From positions 29,663,501-29,727,500 of the forward strand of contig NC_092580.1 in NCBI RefSeq assembly GCF_037975245.1: a DNA stretch of 64,000 nt, written 5' to 3'. Positions 1-13,459 of the stretch are shown here, piece after piece. Under the pieces are notes generated by a model that saw nothing but the letters and a program-made list of their open reading frames with translations, was not told the DNA's origin and made no database searches. The DNA is from Apostichopus japonicus. Taxonomy: Eukaryota; Echinodermata; Holothuroidea; Aspidochirotida; Stichopodidae. Within the stretch, counting starts at the first letter, position 1, and every line of letters begins with the position of its first letter. A program made the translations under genes and the position numbers.

Positions 1-760
1 AACGCAGATCTACTATTGCCCGTCCGTCGAAAGACATCAAAATGTTCCGATTTGCGTCTCCGTTTGCCAAGAAATACACAAATTTTATAATTAGAAGAGT
101 CTAGTCGTTCAGTTAGAAATATATATCCAGATCTTGATTCAGGATAACCACATCATATACCTTGGCGTAGATAGCTATTTGAGACTAAGTGACAGCTTCG
201 TCGAAGGTGATTGGTTTAAAGTCGTGACACGTGTTAGCGAAAACGTTCAATCATGCTGTCGCACAGATTCGTAAAGTATGTTTGCAGAACCTGTTTTGCA
301 TAAACGGTACTACGATGCACTTCCTTGGCGATATCTTCACAAGTTCAGATAATTGCCAGAGACGTGCAGGTGAAAGTGTAGAAGTGAAAATTACAGCTGG
401 TTAACTCCATATTTGCTCGATTGGTTCATCTTGACTGAATGTATTCAGAAGGTGCAAATGAAGTCACCTGAATCACATCGTTATACAGACGGAGACCATT
501 AGACTCGTTGAAAAGTGCTGACCGGAAAGTTCAGTGACTTTATTTTAAACACGTAACATAACACAACTGGCTGCAGTACGTACTGGTTTCAATGCTGGGG
601 CTATAAAGACTATGATGTTCCGATAAATGACTTTAGAAGAAGCCCAGCATTGCTCGAACCGTGACAGATACAAGAAAACGGTTACTTTTACAGGCTGCTT
701 CTGAAAACCGGTTCCGAATGTTTCTTAATCATTGCTATTCCAGATATCAGTATATCTTGA
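1..760. other. CpG-richer left edge; possible promoter or first exon
   Basis: This stretch has visibly more CG dinucleotides than the following kilobases, then gives way to a run of AGGCCTA-like motifs (about 770-890). On the minus strand an ATG near position 42 opens a frame (MSFDGRAIVDLR...) that stays open to the window edge, so it could be the first coding exon of a gene leaving to the left. On the plus strand a 20-codon ORF (MFRFASPF...) starts at nearly the same place. Neither has a recognisable domain and the Kozak context is weak, so I only flag it. Confidence 0.2.
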
Positions 761-3700
761 GGTGAGCTGGACTTAAGCCTAAGGTAGGCCTAACGTTAGG
801 CCTGATTTTAACTTAGCCTATAGACCTTAGCCTTGGTTAGGCCAAAATTATACAAACTTATAAAAGATTCTATCCTAGGCCTTGTAAAAGTCTCAGCAAG
901 GCATATGGCTATAAGCTCTTGTGGTCTCACCTGAAGTGGTCTTGCCCCCGTTTACAGCCTATACAGGATTGCTAAAGAGAGTTTGTATATATATACTTGC
1001 CGGCTAATGCATGGTTTTGGCCTGATATCTCTCAAACGAGTTATAGATGTACAGTACATTTAACAAGTATATGTAGTCTGACATATGTAGTCGTGTGTCT
1101 TGCTCAATTAGCCTTGATTAAGAAGGTATCAGCTCTAATTGGCGCTCTCTTAAGCCTTTAAGTCTAGAAGTATAAGTTTACAAACTGCATACACATAGTG
1201 CCACATTAATACTTGGTTAACAATATTCCTTATATATGTTTGTAGAATACTTGGCTTTAGGGCTAATGTTTTTTAAGTAAATGGTTGTTCCCCACGTACA
1301 ACAGTAGGAACCGATGGCTATAGTGGTATGGTTAAGGGGAAAAATCCAATCAGATGTTTCAATAAAGCTATACCCTCGGTTTCAGTGTCATATACTGCTT
1401 GAAAGTTGCTACGAGAGGCCGACAAGTCCTATAAAACTGCTGCAGCTTTGGGTTATTTAATTCCTCCCATACCCTGGCACACTACCACATGTATGCCTAG
1501 CTATCTAATCCATACCTCTCCCCTCCCTCCCTCCCCCCCCCCCTCCCCAGGGACAATATGCCTTTGTATGCTTCTGGACAACTGTGGATTCTCTTTTAAG
1601 ATTGTATAAACAGCAGTTTTAATTAGTGTTTATAACTGGTTATGCATACATGAACATAAGTCGGGAATGTCAAATTGAAAGTGTGTACCTCTCTATTTTC
1701 ACTGTACTTAAATTTAACTGGTTTCATGACAACCTGCAAGGATAGTGTTTGGTTGCCGGGCGAGATATTTGTCCTCTCAGACAGTACGTTAGCTTGATAT
1801 TTACATTTCCTAAATCTAACCTTAAATGTACATTACTGCCTTGTATGTACAGGAAAATCCTTATATGGTTTTCAAAAATCAATTACTCAAATTGGGTTTG
1901 GATCCAAACCAGCTGTTTATGCAGAGAGTACATAAAGAATTTACTTCACATACATGTGCCTGTGTAATATAAACTAACAACCTTAGGTATATATGAAAGA
2001 AACTTTATTCTTAGTTTTGGTTTGTAAATTATGACATTTAAAACATTCCAGAGACTGATTGGCGAATACATCGGTGTCAAAATCATTGCTCCAGTTTGTT
2101 TTCGATATTTGTGTTTGGTTCAATATTTTTTTTTTCGTTAAATTTTAAGCAATATTCTGTCCATCGAACAAAAATCACAGTTCTCCACATGCAAGGTAAT
2201 GCATGTCTAGCAATCAATCACCCATACATGGTGCATGTGGAGTGAGTAAAAATTTTACAGAAAATTGTCAACAATACTCAATTAATTGAGCTTGCATCGT
2301 CAAAATCAGATTTGAAATGTCATCTGGTGGGGGGTGGGGGGGGGGTAGGGGCGAAAGGGCACATGAATGAAGTAAGAAGAATCTCATTGAACTTTTCCGT
2401 GCATAACAATAATAAAGTCACTTGCTCAGGTTTTACAACTTTTGCAGTTAAAGTTGATGTATAAATTAACAATTTATCAATTTCATGTTCATGTTCGTGA
2501 CTCCAACACTTTACTTTCTGATCTTCGGATAGTCTTGCCTGTAGAATCTAAATTTGCTTGTAACTGTTATATATTATAGGAATGTACCGTAATTCAAGGT
2601 GCTGATATTTGGCAAATTTTGCTTTTGAGATTTATATGTATTAATTTGTGACTTGCATTAAATATCTAATTAATGTTCCATTGCCTTGCATCTTTGAGAC
2701 CAATACAAATTCTATAACTGAGCCCGGAGTTCAGCACTCAGGCTATCATACAGTGCTTCAACTTGGCATTAAAGCAAGTACCTTCTACTTAAATAAGTTG
2801 GGTGATCAGTAAACAGGATTTATTTGCAAATTATATTTCCTATTTCTAGAAATTCCTAGAAAACATGGCACCAACAAATGGCGAAAGCAAATAAACTTCC
2901 GTGACCATAAACTTTGGAACATGAAAAGCAAAAAAATGAACTTGTTTTGAACTGCATGGTGGTCTAGCTGATGGAGATAATTGTTGACCTCTGTATATAA
3001 AACCTTGACCTACTGTAACTCTTTTTGGTTTTGGTTATGCAAACAAGGTTTGAAATGTTGACTATGTAAATAAAGATCGTTTGTGTCATATATAGTCTTG
3101 TCACTTCTGTGAGGTATTCGTAGAAGTAATGCAATCATGCATGCAATTCCATTATGCATCAAGTTTATGATATTCCAAAAGAATATACGGCCATTATTCC
3201 ATGGTTTCATACATTTCATGGACGTAGAGTCTAGTAATTTTACAATTTTAATAGAAAAGTTGCAAAAACAAAAGAAGAGCAGAAAGCCTTAAACCGGATC
3301 TTTGTTTCATTCCAGTAATGAATAAATATCAAATTCATAAAAGGAGTATAAACTATCCATAAAAATCATACAGACATATTAGCTTAATTGAATATTATAC
3401 ATACATTATACATGGTAAGCATTCATGAATATGGGCTCAGCTCTAAGTGAAGGAATGGTGTGGTATATACAGCCTGGAAACATATGTGCCACTGGGGTCC
3501 CTCCCTGCATGTATGGGTGCAAAAGGTGATAGTTTTGTCCAGCACACCATATTCGCTGCTTGTTTCAGCGCCTAAGAGCCTCTGGTTGGATTAATGAGCC
3601 ATTAGCAACTGCTATCCCAAACCGTAACCTGTGCTATACTCCCTGTATTTGGGTCAATGTTCAAGCCTAGTCCCTGCCAGGATTAAAATCCATGCAGACT

Positions 3701-5335
3701 TGAATTTGAACAAATTGCCTAATAAGTACATTAAATTATGCTGACCAGGATTTGATACAGTCTGTGTTGAACTTGAAATTCTGTTCTCAGCCGACCTCGG
3801 TCCAGATTTGATGTAAACTAGCCCAAAGTTTGTCCCAGCTATTGTATAATGGTGAAGCATCACAAATTGCAACCCGTAAAAAAATGTGGACTTGTCATTG
3901 AATGTAGGTTGGTATGGTGGATTTTTTCATAGTGTTCATAACTTTAATTTTACACAGTACTTAATAAAATAGGAGCTGTTCCCTGCAAGCTTCACTTGAA
4001 AGCTGGGGTATAACAATATTAGCTAGCTACAACAGTAACTGTTTTAGCCAGTATTTTATAATTTTATGAATTTGTGATCAACTGGTATACATAAACATTG
4101 ATGAAACTAAGCCATATCCCACTTGCAAGGATCAATTTGAAGTACAGCAGGAAGTGTGAGGGGGGGGGAGGTGATTTTATTGGTGAAAAGACTCATGCCT
4201 CTTCTGCAGTGGGGGGATTTGTGGCATAGGCTTGTACACTGTGTTTTAATTCTATCCTCAGAATTAAGTTTGTTTGTTGCCTTAATTTTATCACAAGAAC
4301 GTACCAAACATGAAATTTATATTCAGTTTCAAGCTGTTCTCAGATATGAACATGCATACATGCCTATAGATCTTCCAATCAACCAATCGGTTGCTGATAT
4401 TATCCCATGTTTGTCTCCACTTCCTATGTACCAGTTAGTAAATCACTCTGGATGTCATTCATGAAGCAATGAATAATCAGTTATTTACACTGTAACTGAC
4501 TTTGCTGATCCATGTCTCCATTTTATGTGTTTACAGATGGACTCAATTTTCTGGTGAAATTCATGTGTCATCTACGTGGACACTCTTAATTTCACTTTAT
4601 ACAGATGGAAATATAAATAATTAGAGTAATTTTCAGTACATGTATGTAAGGTGTCTCACAAGTGGGGAAGATATATGTTCTTAGGGAGAGAATTTTGGGG
4701 GAGGGGGCAGGAGGGGAAGGGGGGTTGAGTAGCTGCACACACTACTGTATCAGTGTGGATGTAGGACACACATTAACAAACCTCATGAGTACTGTGTGCA
4801 GTTTGTAGTACACTTTCATTTGAACTATAGAAACAGTACCTACTCATCATTGCAGAAGTTAAGTGTGCATGTTTGTAGGGCATAAGTTTGTAATTTCATT
4901 ACAGGCCATCAATCAGTTTATTAAGAAATTCAATAAATTCATCACCACATTTTCTATGCAGATACCTTTCAAACTTCTGTGGATAAGATTCATGATTTCT
5001 TCTCTTTAGGCAGTAGGTGATTAATTGTATTACATGAAACAGAGCCAGGAATTTTTGTCAGGAATTATTAAGTATCGATGCATTCTATGGCATGCATTCA
5101 TTTTCTCTTGTAAGTTTACATGAAATATTTTGGCATTGCTTAAATGAGTATAGGACATTTATTTCTTGATTAAATTCATTCACAACAGTTCCTATTTGAT
5201 CAAATAACAGATTTTAATTTGGATGGTTTTCAGATATGTCATTAGTACTGACACCTAGATGAATATGCTATTTTAGTATTTTAGTGACCGATAATTTGAA
5301 CTTTTATCAAGTCTTCCAAAACAAATTATGAGTGT
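761..5335. other. Intergenic, no gene seen
   Basis: I found no ORF or splice-bounded frame resembling a protein here. The stretch holds AGGCCTA-like motifs (770-890), a C-run (1525-1545), G-rich runs (2325-2350, 4158-4170, 4693-4727) and otherwise AT-rich unique-looking sequence. Confidence 0.5.
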
Positions 5336-5699
5336 TTAAAGGGAGTGAAGACTAATGCACGAAGAAACGTCTGATGCTGGTAATCTGACGTAGTTTCGAA
5401 TGAGGTGTAACAGAAGTGTTAGACACCACCATCTATCCCAGAAAATACACACACAGCTTGCTATCGTCGGTAATTAGACACTAGTGTACAGTCAATACAT
5501 GCAGCTACGGTCAATACCCACAACACAGTGTACATAGCAGCGATGGAGCTCTCAGGTCCAGATCAAAGATAACAAGGTATCACGTTTCATTACTGTCTGC
5601 ATTTTGTAGCTACAAGAAGAAAACTTCACTTGCAAGCAACAGAAAGTTAACTTTTCAGAGGGCTGCACACAGTTTGGGACGCGTCTTCAATGCCTTTAA
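5336..5699. mobile_element. TTAA-flanked MITE, copy 1
   Basis: A 364-bp non-coding element bounded by TTAA at both ends, with terminal inverted repeats of the form TTAAAGG-NNN-TGAAGAC. A second copy at 50238-50524 shares most of its interior but lacks about 75 bp in the middle. TTAA boundaries suggest piggyBac-like mobilisation, but the inner terminal sequence is not diagnostic and the superfamily is open. Confidence 0.7.
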
Positions 5700-7687
5700 A
5701 GCCCAATAGTGCAATATTACATGCTTTAATTGCCAAAATTAAATGTCGATCAGTTTTTCAATATTTGATTACAGTATATGTATCATCAAGAAAGTAAATA
5801 AAGTTTAATCAATAGGTTCACTTAAAACTGAAGCTGATAAATCAAATCAAAGGTTGCCCAAAATTCTTTCCTGCATGAGTTACAGTACGTGCCTACTTGA
5901 ACGAGATTTAAGTATAACTTGGACTTCAGACTTTGAATGTTGAGTTTATTTTTTAACATTTTATTTATATCATTAATTTCCTGCTTTCAAAATCATTGTG
6001 TAAACGTTTGCTAAGAATTATCAAGATGATCAGGTCCATACTAGGGTCTTATTCTTATATATCGCTACTAGATTATACCTTGAGATAATCTTTTGTTTAA
6101 AAAAATTAGTCACTTCTAATTAAGAGTAATGTATCCATGCAGTAATATACTTACTATGTATGTTTTACTTGAAATGAGATATGCTAAAGACTTTAACGGA
6201 TGATTAAGTCAGTGACGACATTTATACCAACAATTCGTTGGTGCAGGAAGTAACATTGTTCATTCATTTACATGTATATGGAATTGGTTCTGGTTGTTTT
6301 CAATGTATCAGAGCTGCAATGAGCTTGTTTCACTATAGGCTGAACAGAAAATATAAACTCTACAATAAGAGGTATGTAACTGGACTTTAAAGTTTTCCTC
6401 TAAATATATATTTTTTGTTTGTGCAAATTTTCAATTCTTGTTTGCTCAAAGTATTTTTTTTAGTAATTTCAAGAGTTTTATAGTCAGGTTCTTCTGTGTA
6501 TCAGAACTACCGACAACAGTTTTTCATTTTGATACCAATTATATCAAACGAGGACGTAATTTTAGTAATTATTCCAGCAAGGCAATATTTCATATTTAAT
6601 ATCTTTCTTTGTTCACAAGATGATTTGTTTATTTTTAAGTGTGAGTCTCCGTTGGTCTATTTCAGCTGTGCGAGGTGTTTGTACTTTTTACATTCATCAC
6701 CCCAGACCAGTGATTGTTAACACATTAAGTAATAATCATATGTAATGTGACACGTTCATTTCATACAGTAGGGGGTAGCTTTTATTTATAGAAAGTTCAA
6801 CTTTCGAGTAACAGAAATGTCATGCAGCAAATGTATAAATAGTCTGCACATGAATCTGAGAATAGTGAATAATAATGACAGCATTATGAACATGCAGTGT
6901 AGATAAGGTTCCATGTTGCCATGCAGTGGTATAACACAGATAGTAAGTGATTGCTTGAGTTGATATATATACTTTATGGTAATTGATTTACATATAAAAT
7001 CTCTTTATTTTCAAAAATTATCTGTGGAAAATCAAATCAAAATATCAAAAAATCAAATAAAAAATTTCATTCAAAACTATATACTGTATATCAATCTTTT
7101 GTGGATACAAAAGCATTTAATTTACAGAAGGAAAAACTTACTTAAGCCTTGAATAAGATAACAGATATGTAATATATATTAAACAAATTTCAAGATATGA
7201 ACAATATATACTGCTACAGTTGCTATTGTAGCCTGGCATATATTTAATTCAATATATATATAACTAAACTCAGTGCCTTTCTCTCTTTCCATATTAAAAC
7301 AGGCTTGAAGCAAGTAATAGTTCAGACCTTTTCAGCCTCAGATTTTTTCTACTTTTGACACTTTGAGTTTTAAATCAGTGATTACTCAATTGAAATTGTG
7401 TGATTGTTAATGACCTAAAAATTTTGACTTACTTTTTGAGAAAAACTGGGGAAAGAGCTGTTCAAAAGTCCAAGAATTTACAATGGACTCTTTGTGCAAC
7501 AAACAATCTCTTACTTAAAGTAAGGGTGTAAAAGATGAAGTTTATTCATTTTGTCTAACTGTATTACAACGTGCAGTATAATGCTGTTGACCCTTGCAGA
7601 TATATGCTTAACTGACCGTGATATGCTCGAAACTCGAGACCTCCCATCTGTTTGGTATACATTTATCTTAGGTATATTTGGAGAAAA
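5700..7687. other. Intergenic, nothing recognised
   Basis: AT-rich sequence with only short chance ORFs. No repeat boundary, RNA gene or coding signal was recognised. Confidence 0.45.
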
Positions 7688-7695
7688 GACTAGTG

Positions 7696-8060
7696 CAGGG
7701 GTGGGCAACCTTTTTGGGCCAGATATAAGGAGTGAAAATTTGACTGGGCCGCACCTAACCAACGATCTGCTGTTGATTTCAAACCTTTGAATCCAAGAAC
7801 TTTCAAGTAATTGGTGTGTGACCTTAATCTGTATTCACAAAAACATAATGTCATTACAGTACAGTTGATAATTAATGGGGAAAAAATAAGGCCTACCTGA
7901 CAGCATCATTAGTGCCGATAAATTCTAAGCTGCTAGCTGGTTTTTTGTGATGATGTAAAATAGATTGATTTCTTTTCTTTTTCTTGAGACATCTCACGGG
8001 CCACAAAAAAATTACTGGTGGGCCGCATGTGGCCCGCAGGCCGTAGGTTGTCCACCCCTG
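7696..8060 (+). mobile_element. hAT-type MITE, copy 1 (365 bp)
   Basis: The element begins CAGGGGTGGGCAACCT and ends AGGTTGTCCACCCCTG, terminal inverted repeats matching at 15 of 16 positions. It is flanked by a perfect 8-bp target duplication GACTAGTG (7688-7695 and 8061-8068). Eight-base duplications with CAGGG...CCCTG termini are typical of hAT transposons. It has no coding capacity. A same-orientation relative lies at 60786-61151 in a UBA1 intron. The GGGCCGCA...GTGGCCCGC sequence near its right end is shared by both copies. Confidence 0.92.
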
Positions 8061-8068
8061 GACTAGTG

Positions 8069-9517
8069 TGTTAGTTATGTGTACAATATACTACCTTCAA
8101 ACTTATTTAAAGATGGAATTTGGATTTTAAACTATTTCACACTCTTTCTTGAAGCTATTGTGTTCAGTTGCTAATTAATACCATTCAAATTTAACACAAA
8201 TACCAGGTAATTATATGAAAAGTCTAACAAAATATGATTTTAATAAGTAATTTACTAAATAGACTGCCTCGTTTATTTCGGAAATTCACTCACAATCGAC
8301 TATAATTTTGATTTCATCATTACAACATTCAGAAAAAAGTACATTCAAATTATACATGCTTTTCATGACGTTGATATGCTTTTGGGGATGGCTAGGCTTA
8401 ATTTTTGTATCCTAACACCCATGTCCAATCTAAGGTGTTTAGCCGTAATTATGGGTGTAAACGGACATCACAGAATCCAAACCTGGTGGCACAGAATTTC
8501 AAGGAATCTGGTAATATCGACACAGAATTTTGACGTAGAAAATTCCAAACTTGTTGCCCAGCCAATTTACTATATTACATCAAATTGTGAAAACAAACTG
8601 AATGCTGATTTAAATAAATAATACCAAACCAATTTCATGCAGTTCTTGGTCAGTCAATCTGTCGTATTCAGGACAGATATATAACCGGACATTTAAAGAA
8701 ACAGTTCTTTGAAAAGTTTTGTTTTGCGCTAAACAGAAAACTTAGACAATCTCCATAGATCCAGCTCTCTTTCTCATCCTTAATCTTCCCCCATTCTCCC
8801 TACCAATATTTTAGCCAGATGGCAAATTTTTCAACAAACTATTAAACTTTGCGTGACTTATAGCTTTTACAGGTAGCTGTTTCCTACTTTCCTGTCATAC
8901 TTTTCTGAAATTGTTCCAATCAAACAACCTTATATCAACCATTTTTAAAGCTACAGTTATCTGCATTTGGTTTTGATGGTCGAAAGAAATCTGTTTTTGG
9001 TGCTTTTGGAACATAGTAATAATCACACAGTTATGACATAGTGGTTCAATTGGTTTGAATTTGAATATATTTCATTCGTTGCATCTATGTGAATGTTACA
9101 TCTATGTGAATGCTGTATCTATGTGAATGTAGTATCTATGTTGCAATTATTTGAATGGGCCAAAATATTGGGCAAAAGGTACAGTGTCATGCTTGTGTGA
9201 TTATTTTACAACACTCGTATAGTACCAGTTTAGGGATCGGGTCAGTTCGTGTTTATAATGGCTTTTAATAGTGAAAGCTAACTCTGATGAAATTACTTGG
9301 CACCAAGCTTTGTCAAACTTTTGAACTACATTGTCTGTGCGATTTCAATGCACTGAAGAATGGGCAAACCAACTTTAATACTGTGTTATATTATGCTTTT
9401 GTTTAGGGGCGTCATATAATCAGTCATCTGTAACCTTTAAATATGTGAAGCTGTTGCTTACTTAGGATATATGCAGGTGGAACACCATATTCAAGCAGCA
9501 GTGTTCATAGCAAAATT
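8069..9517. other. Intergenic, nothing recognised
   Basis: AT-rich sequence without a supportable gene. A short run of imperfect repeats of CTATGTGAATG lies at about 9085-9140. Confidence 0.45.
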
Positions 9518-9641
9518 ATGGTGGTGGTGGTGATGATGATGATGGTGGTGGTGATGATGATGATGGTGGTGGTGGTGGTCGTGATGATGATGATGGTGGT
9601 GATAATGGTAATGGTGGTGATGGTAATGATGATGGTGGTGG
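9518..9641 (+). repeat. TGG/TGA trinucleotide microsatellite
   Basis: About 120 bp built almost only from TGG and TGA (with some TAA) triplets on the plus strand. It lies in non-coding DNA upstream of the receptor-like gene. Confidence 0.9.
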
Positions 9642-11420
9642 CTATGCAAGAAGAATAAATTCTAATAGACGGGGAGTGAATTCATATTTGCTGTTATTCT
9701 AGATATTTATGGGGACAGAGCCTGGCTGCCATAAAGGGCGTGGAAATGTGGAGAAGTAACTTAAAAACCATTCTCTCTTCCACAACATCCCACTAGACCG
9801 CCCTCACTTAGAATCGATGCTCACAATACTGCATTCATGAAAGCAGTTTAGACATGTAATGCGTTTTACGTTAAAAAATTAATAAGTATAACTTCGTCAA
9901 TTTTCGTCAGTAAGCTACAATAACTGTGGATAATTTAGCTATTGAACTTTAGACAACTCCAATCTTGACCCACCTAAACTCTTCTTGCAATTATTTTCTT
10001 GTCTGGCATCGATCCTTTGTAAGCCCAAAAAAATGTTTCATGTACTACGCAGTAAAATTTTGTTTCCCACAAATAGAGTGGATTTTATTGATAGTACACT
10101 AATAGGTAATGTAACTTGAGCAATGCTGCTTCAGAGGTGTTCAAAATCACCCCCCTCCCATCCGCCCCCTCCCATGTGATTCACAGGAAACAATCACAGG
10201 AAATCAAGCTATAAATACATGTTGCGACATAAATCTGTACTAAAAAGATCAAATTTGTGTCCTGTTTGTTCAAGTGTGGTTCACACCCTTTTATTTTCAG
10301 AAAGACTTTTATTTCGTTTTTTTTTTGTCATGTCGTCAACATGCAAGGTCATAAGGGTGGGTGTTGTTTTTCGTGAATAATGGTAAGACCATGCAGTCTC
10401 CAGATAACAATTTTATTGGTCACAAAAAGAGTTGTTTTGAGGACTCATGAACAGTTAACATTCAAGGACTTTCTCCATTTTTTTTTCTTGTTTTTTTATT
10501 TATTATCAAGGAGAGGTTTTAGTTGAGAGAATGTGTTAATTGTGATGCTGGAACTCCTGCCATGATGTTTATATTGGTTACAAGCTTCTTATAGTTGCTC
10601 TATAGTCTAATTGTATTTTCATCAAATCTGGTCTCTCACAACCTGACTCGAGTATTTAGCCTTTTATATGGAATAGATGATATGTAAGTGTAGCTATAGT
10701 GTAAAATTGTTTAAAAATGAGTGCATGCAGAATCAACAATTTTCCTCGTTTGAGAATGTGTCTATGTGAAAGCATACTTAGCATACACACCGTTACTTAG
10801 CTCCATGTACAATGTATTAGAACATTCATGCTCTCATAAACTGTTATCTAAATTTGTGTTAGGGTTTTCTCGTACCTGCTTTAATAAAGCTGATCAACAT
10901 TGGCACAAAAGTTTACCACAGTAAAAAATTGCTACATGTATTCAAATCTATTTTCTTAAAGTCGCAATGTATGTTTGAACAAAGACAAACATGAGAAAAT
11001 ATTTAAGTCCACAATATTGGCATATCGTATACTAAGCAGTCCATCCGAACAACTAAGATAAATATAGAAAAGGGAATCCTGTCAAATGATTTCCAAGTTT
11101 TCATAAAAATAATGACCAAAAGTATGACAATTGTTTAATTATTCAAGACAATGAAGGTAATGAATATTTAGTAAGTTGAACAACTCATACCTCATTGTGG
11201 ATACCAAACAACACAGCAAGTATAGACTAAACAGTACAAGTGCACATATATACTACACATTGTATCCACACATGTATAGTATCCTAAGCCTTATCGGATC
11301 GTAACTGCATAATGCTAACGTCAACTTTCGCAAGAATGTTTTTGGGGTGACCTTCTTGTCTGTTGTGACATATATGCAGCATATATAGCACTGACCGACT
11401 ATATAATATATATTCTGCAC
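9642..11420. other. Intergenic, nothing recognised
   Basis: AT-rich DNA with no supportable gene or bounded repeat. It contains a C-rich patch at 10148-10175 and several T-runs. Confidence 0.45.
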
Positions 11421-13459
11421 CACTGGCGGATCCAAGGGGGGGCCATGCCCCCCCCCAAAGGTGAGCCAAAAATTGTTTCCAAACATCCGCTAAATCATAT
11501 GATTGGAAATTAAAAAAATCGAGAGGAATAGCAGTGGTAGACTAGTCTTAACCTTTTCGTTTTCTGGTTTAAAATTAAATGCAGAGCTCCCAACTGACCC
11601 GCAATTCGCGGGAATTAGACCTGCATTCTAACACCCAAACCCGCTGACCCGCACAAGCGTCCGAAAAAAACCGCATTGTAATTGTCAAGTATACATAAAA
11701 AAATTGGCATCAAAAATAGCAACTATCATTTCTTTAGCATTTAGCATAATAGAGTATAAAACCTCCTTTACAGCATCATTTGAACCTCAAATTAGCCTAT
11801 AATTCTTTTCATTGGGGCGAGCAGCGAACATTTTCATGCCACGGGAAAGAATGAATTATCACATACTATTCAATTTATTGATGTTACACACACAAAAATG
11901 CATATTTGTCAGAAAATTTTGGGTGACAAAAGCCTTTCTAAGTGCCACCATTTTACATGTAGGCATCACCAGGATTCCAAAAAAATTCAAAAGAGGAGGG
12001 GGACACCCCCTCCCCTTATACCCCTCCCCCAGCAGTGGCGGGGGGCTTGGGGGGCTCAGCCCCCAATGAAAAAGTTGAGGGGCAAATGCATGATAAGCCC
12101 CCCCAATATTTACCACGGCTCCGAAACGTGCATCTGCCCATTTTTCAATGCATACTTGTCGATCTGTCCGATGCACACGTATACTATATAGGTGTAATAA
12201 TTTTAGTAATTGCTGGGGGACCCTCGGCTATAGACCACATTGTCACCCCAACCGCGTCTTCAGGCCCGTGAAAAGTGGAAGCAGTGAGCGTGAGTACCGG
12301 TAAGCGTAACACAACTTCGTCTTAGGCCAATGACTTGCCTCATTTCAGCCAGTTCTCCAACATCCCCTTACTTAGCGGCGGATGCCCCCCCCCCCCGGAC
12401 GGACTCAAATGGACTGCTGGCGCCCTTTTCAGCTTTTCACTACTTATTACTTATTCGCGATTATTGACTATTTTATTGCGCTCTCATATACCTATTGACA
12501 TTTGTCATATTCTGTTGGTGTAATTTTCCGACAAAATGGCGACGACACCTATTTATTCTCCGTTTATCTGCAAATTAGCAAGGCCCGGAAAGGGTCATTT
12601 CCTGCAATCTAGGGAGTACCTTTATCCAAAATTTTTCTGTACGCTCCGCGCCAACCTGTGGTGGCGCTCCGCTTAGATAGTGTTGAAAGCGCCCCTACAG
12701 ACCATTCTTGCCCCCCCCCCCTGACCAATACCCCAAGCTCCGCCACTGCCCTTACCACACTTCAAAACGTCTTTGCGAGTACACTATGAGTAATAGCTAC
12801 TCTCTTAAAGCACCATCGAATATACAAAATTACAATGTTTTTACAGACTTTTACGTGCAATCTGCAGACTTGAGACCCATATTTTAGGGCTAGGTATTCA
12901 CAGCATAAAACACTCGGGAAGTGCCGTTTCCGGCCATCTGGGGGTTTGAAAAAACCCAAAATTTTCTTGTACGCTCCGCGCCAACCGATGGTGGCGCTCC
13001 GCTTAGATAGTCTCCATACATTAGCCCCCCAAATAATTTTTCCGTTCCGCCGCGCCTGTCACCCAGGACGGCGATTTGTGGCATGGACCAGCATTTGCCT
13101 TCTCAAGAGTTGGGAGCTATGTAAATGTATGAGCATGAGGATTTACAGTTGAAACACAATTTTGCAGTTACAGGCTGGTTGTAAGAAATTTATAACCTAT
13201 GAGAAATAAAATTTCTTGAGAAATATGATCCCAACTTTGTTTTATAAATATTTTAGAAAATTACACCTGGGAAACATTTTTTTTAGAAGTAAATTAACAT
13301 CACCATTGTACACTTTTGTCGCACCAAATTGCATCTGAGGGCATTCAGCAATAGAACATTTTCCAAAGGCGAGGGGCCCCCCTCCCCTTACACCCTTCCC
13401 CCATATCACTCTAATGCCACTTTGGCCCCTCCCAAACAAAGGCCCTGGATCCGCCAGTG
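11421..13459. mobile_element. Composite of nested hAT-like elements
   Basis: The outer ends are exact inverted repeats: CACTGGCGGATCCA at 11421 and TGGATCCGCCAGTG ending at 13459. The flanks TTCTGCAC and TACTGCAC match at 7 of 8 bases, consistent with an aged 8-bp target duplication. Inside are G/C-rich boundaries of other insertions: a CAGTGGCGGGG start at 12033, a 5'-truncated copy of the 62129 family (about 12362-12748), and two copies of the widely shared CGCGCCAAC module (about 12570-12696 and 12910-13012). No transposase frame is present. The short ORFs here are repeat sequence. Confidence 0.75.
12362..12748 (+). mobile_element. 5'-truncated copy of the 62129 hAT-like family
   Basis: From GGACGGACTCAAATGGACTG onward it tracks the element at 62129-62465, including the ATTGCGCTCTCAT segment and the right terminus (GCTCCGCCACTG). 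The left terminus is degraded. It is nested in the larger composite. Confidence 0.75.

Noticed and set aside
11253-13439. Cluster of 60-105-codon ORFs
   Set aside because: They lie in nested G/C-rich transposon debris on both strands, contain no transposase motifs and shift with homopolymer length.
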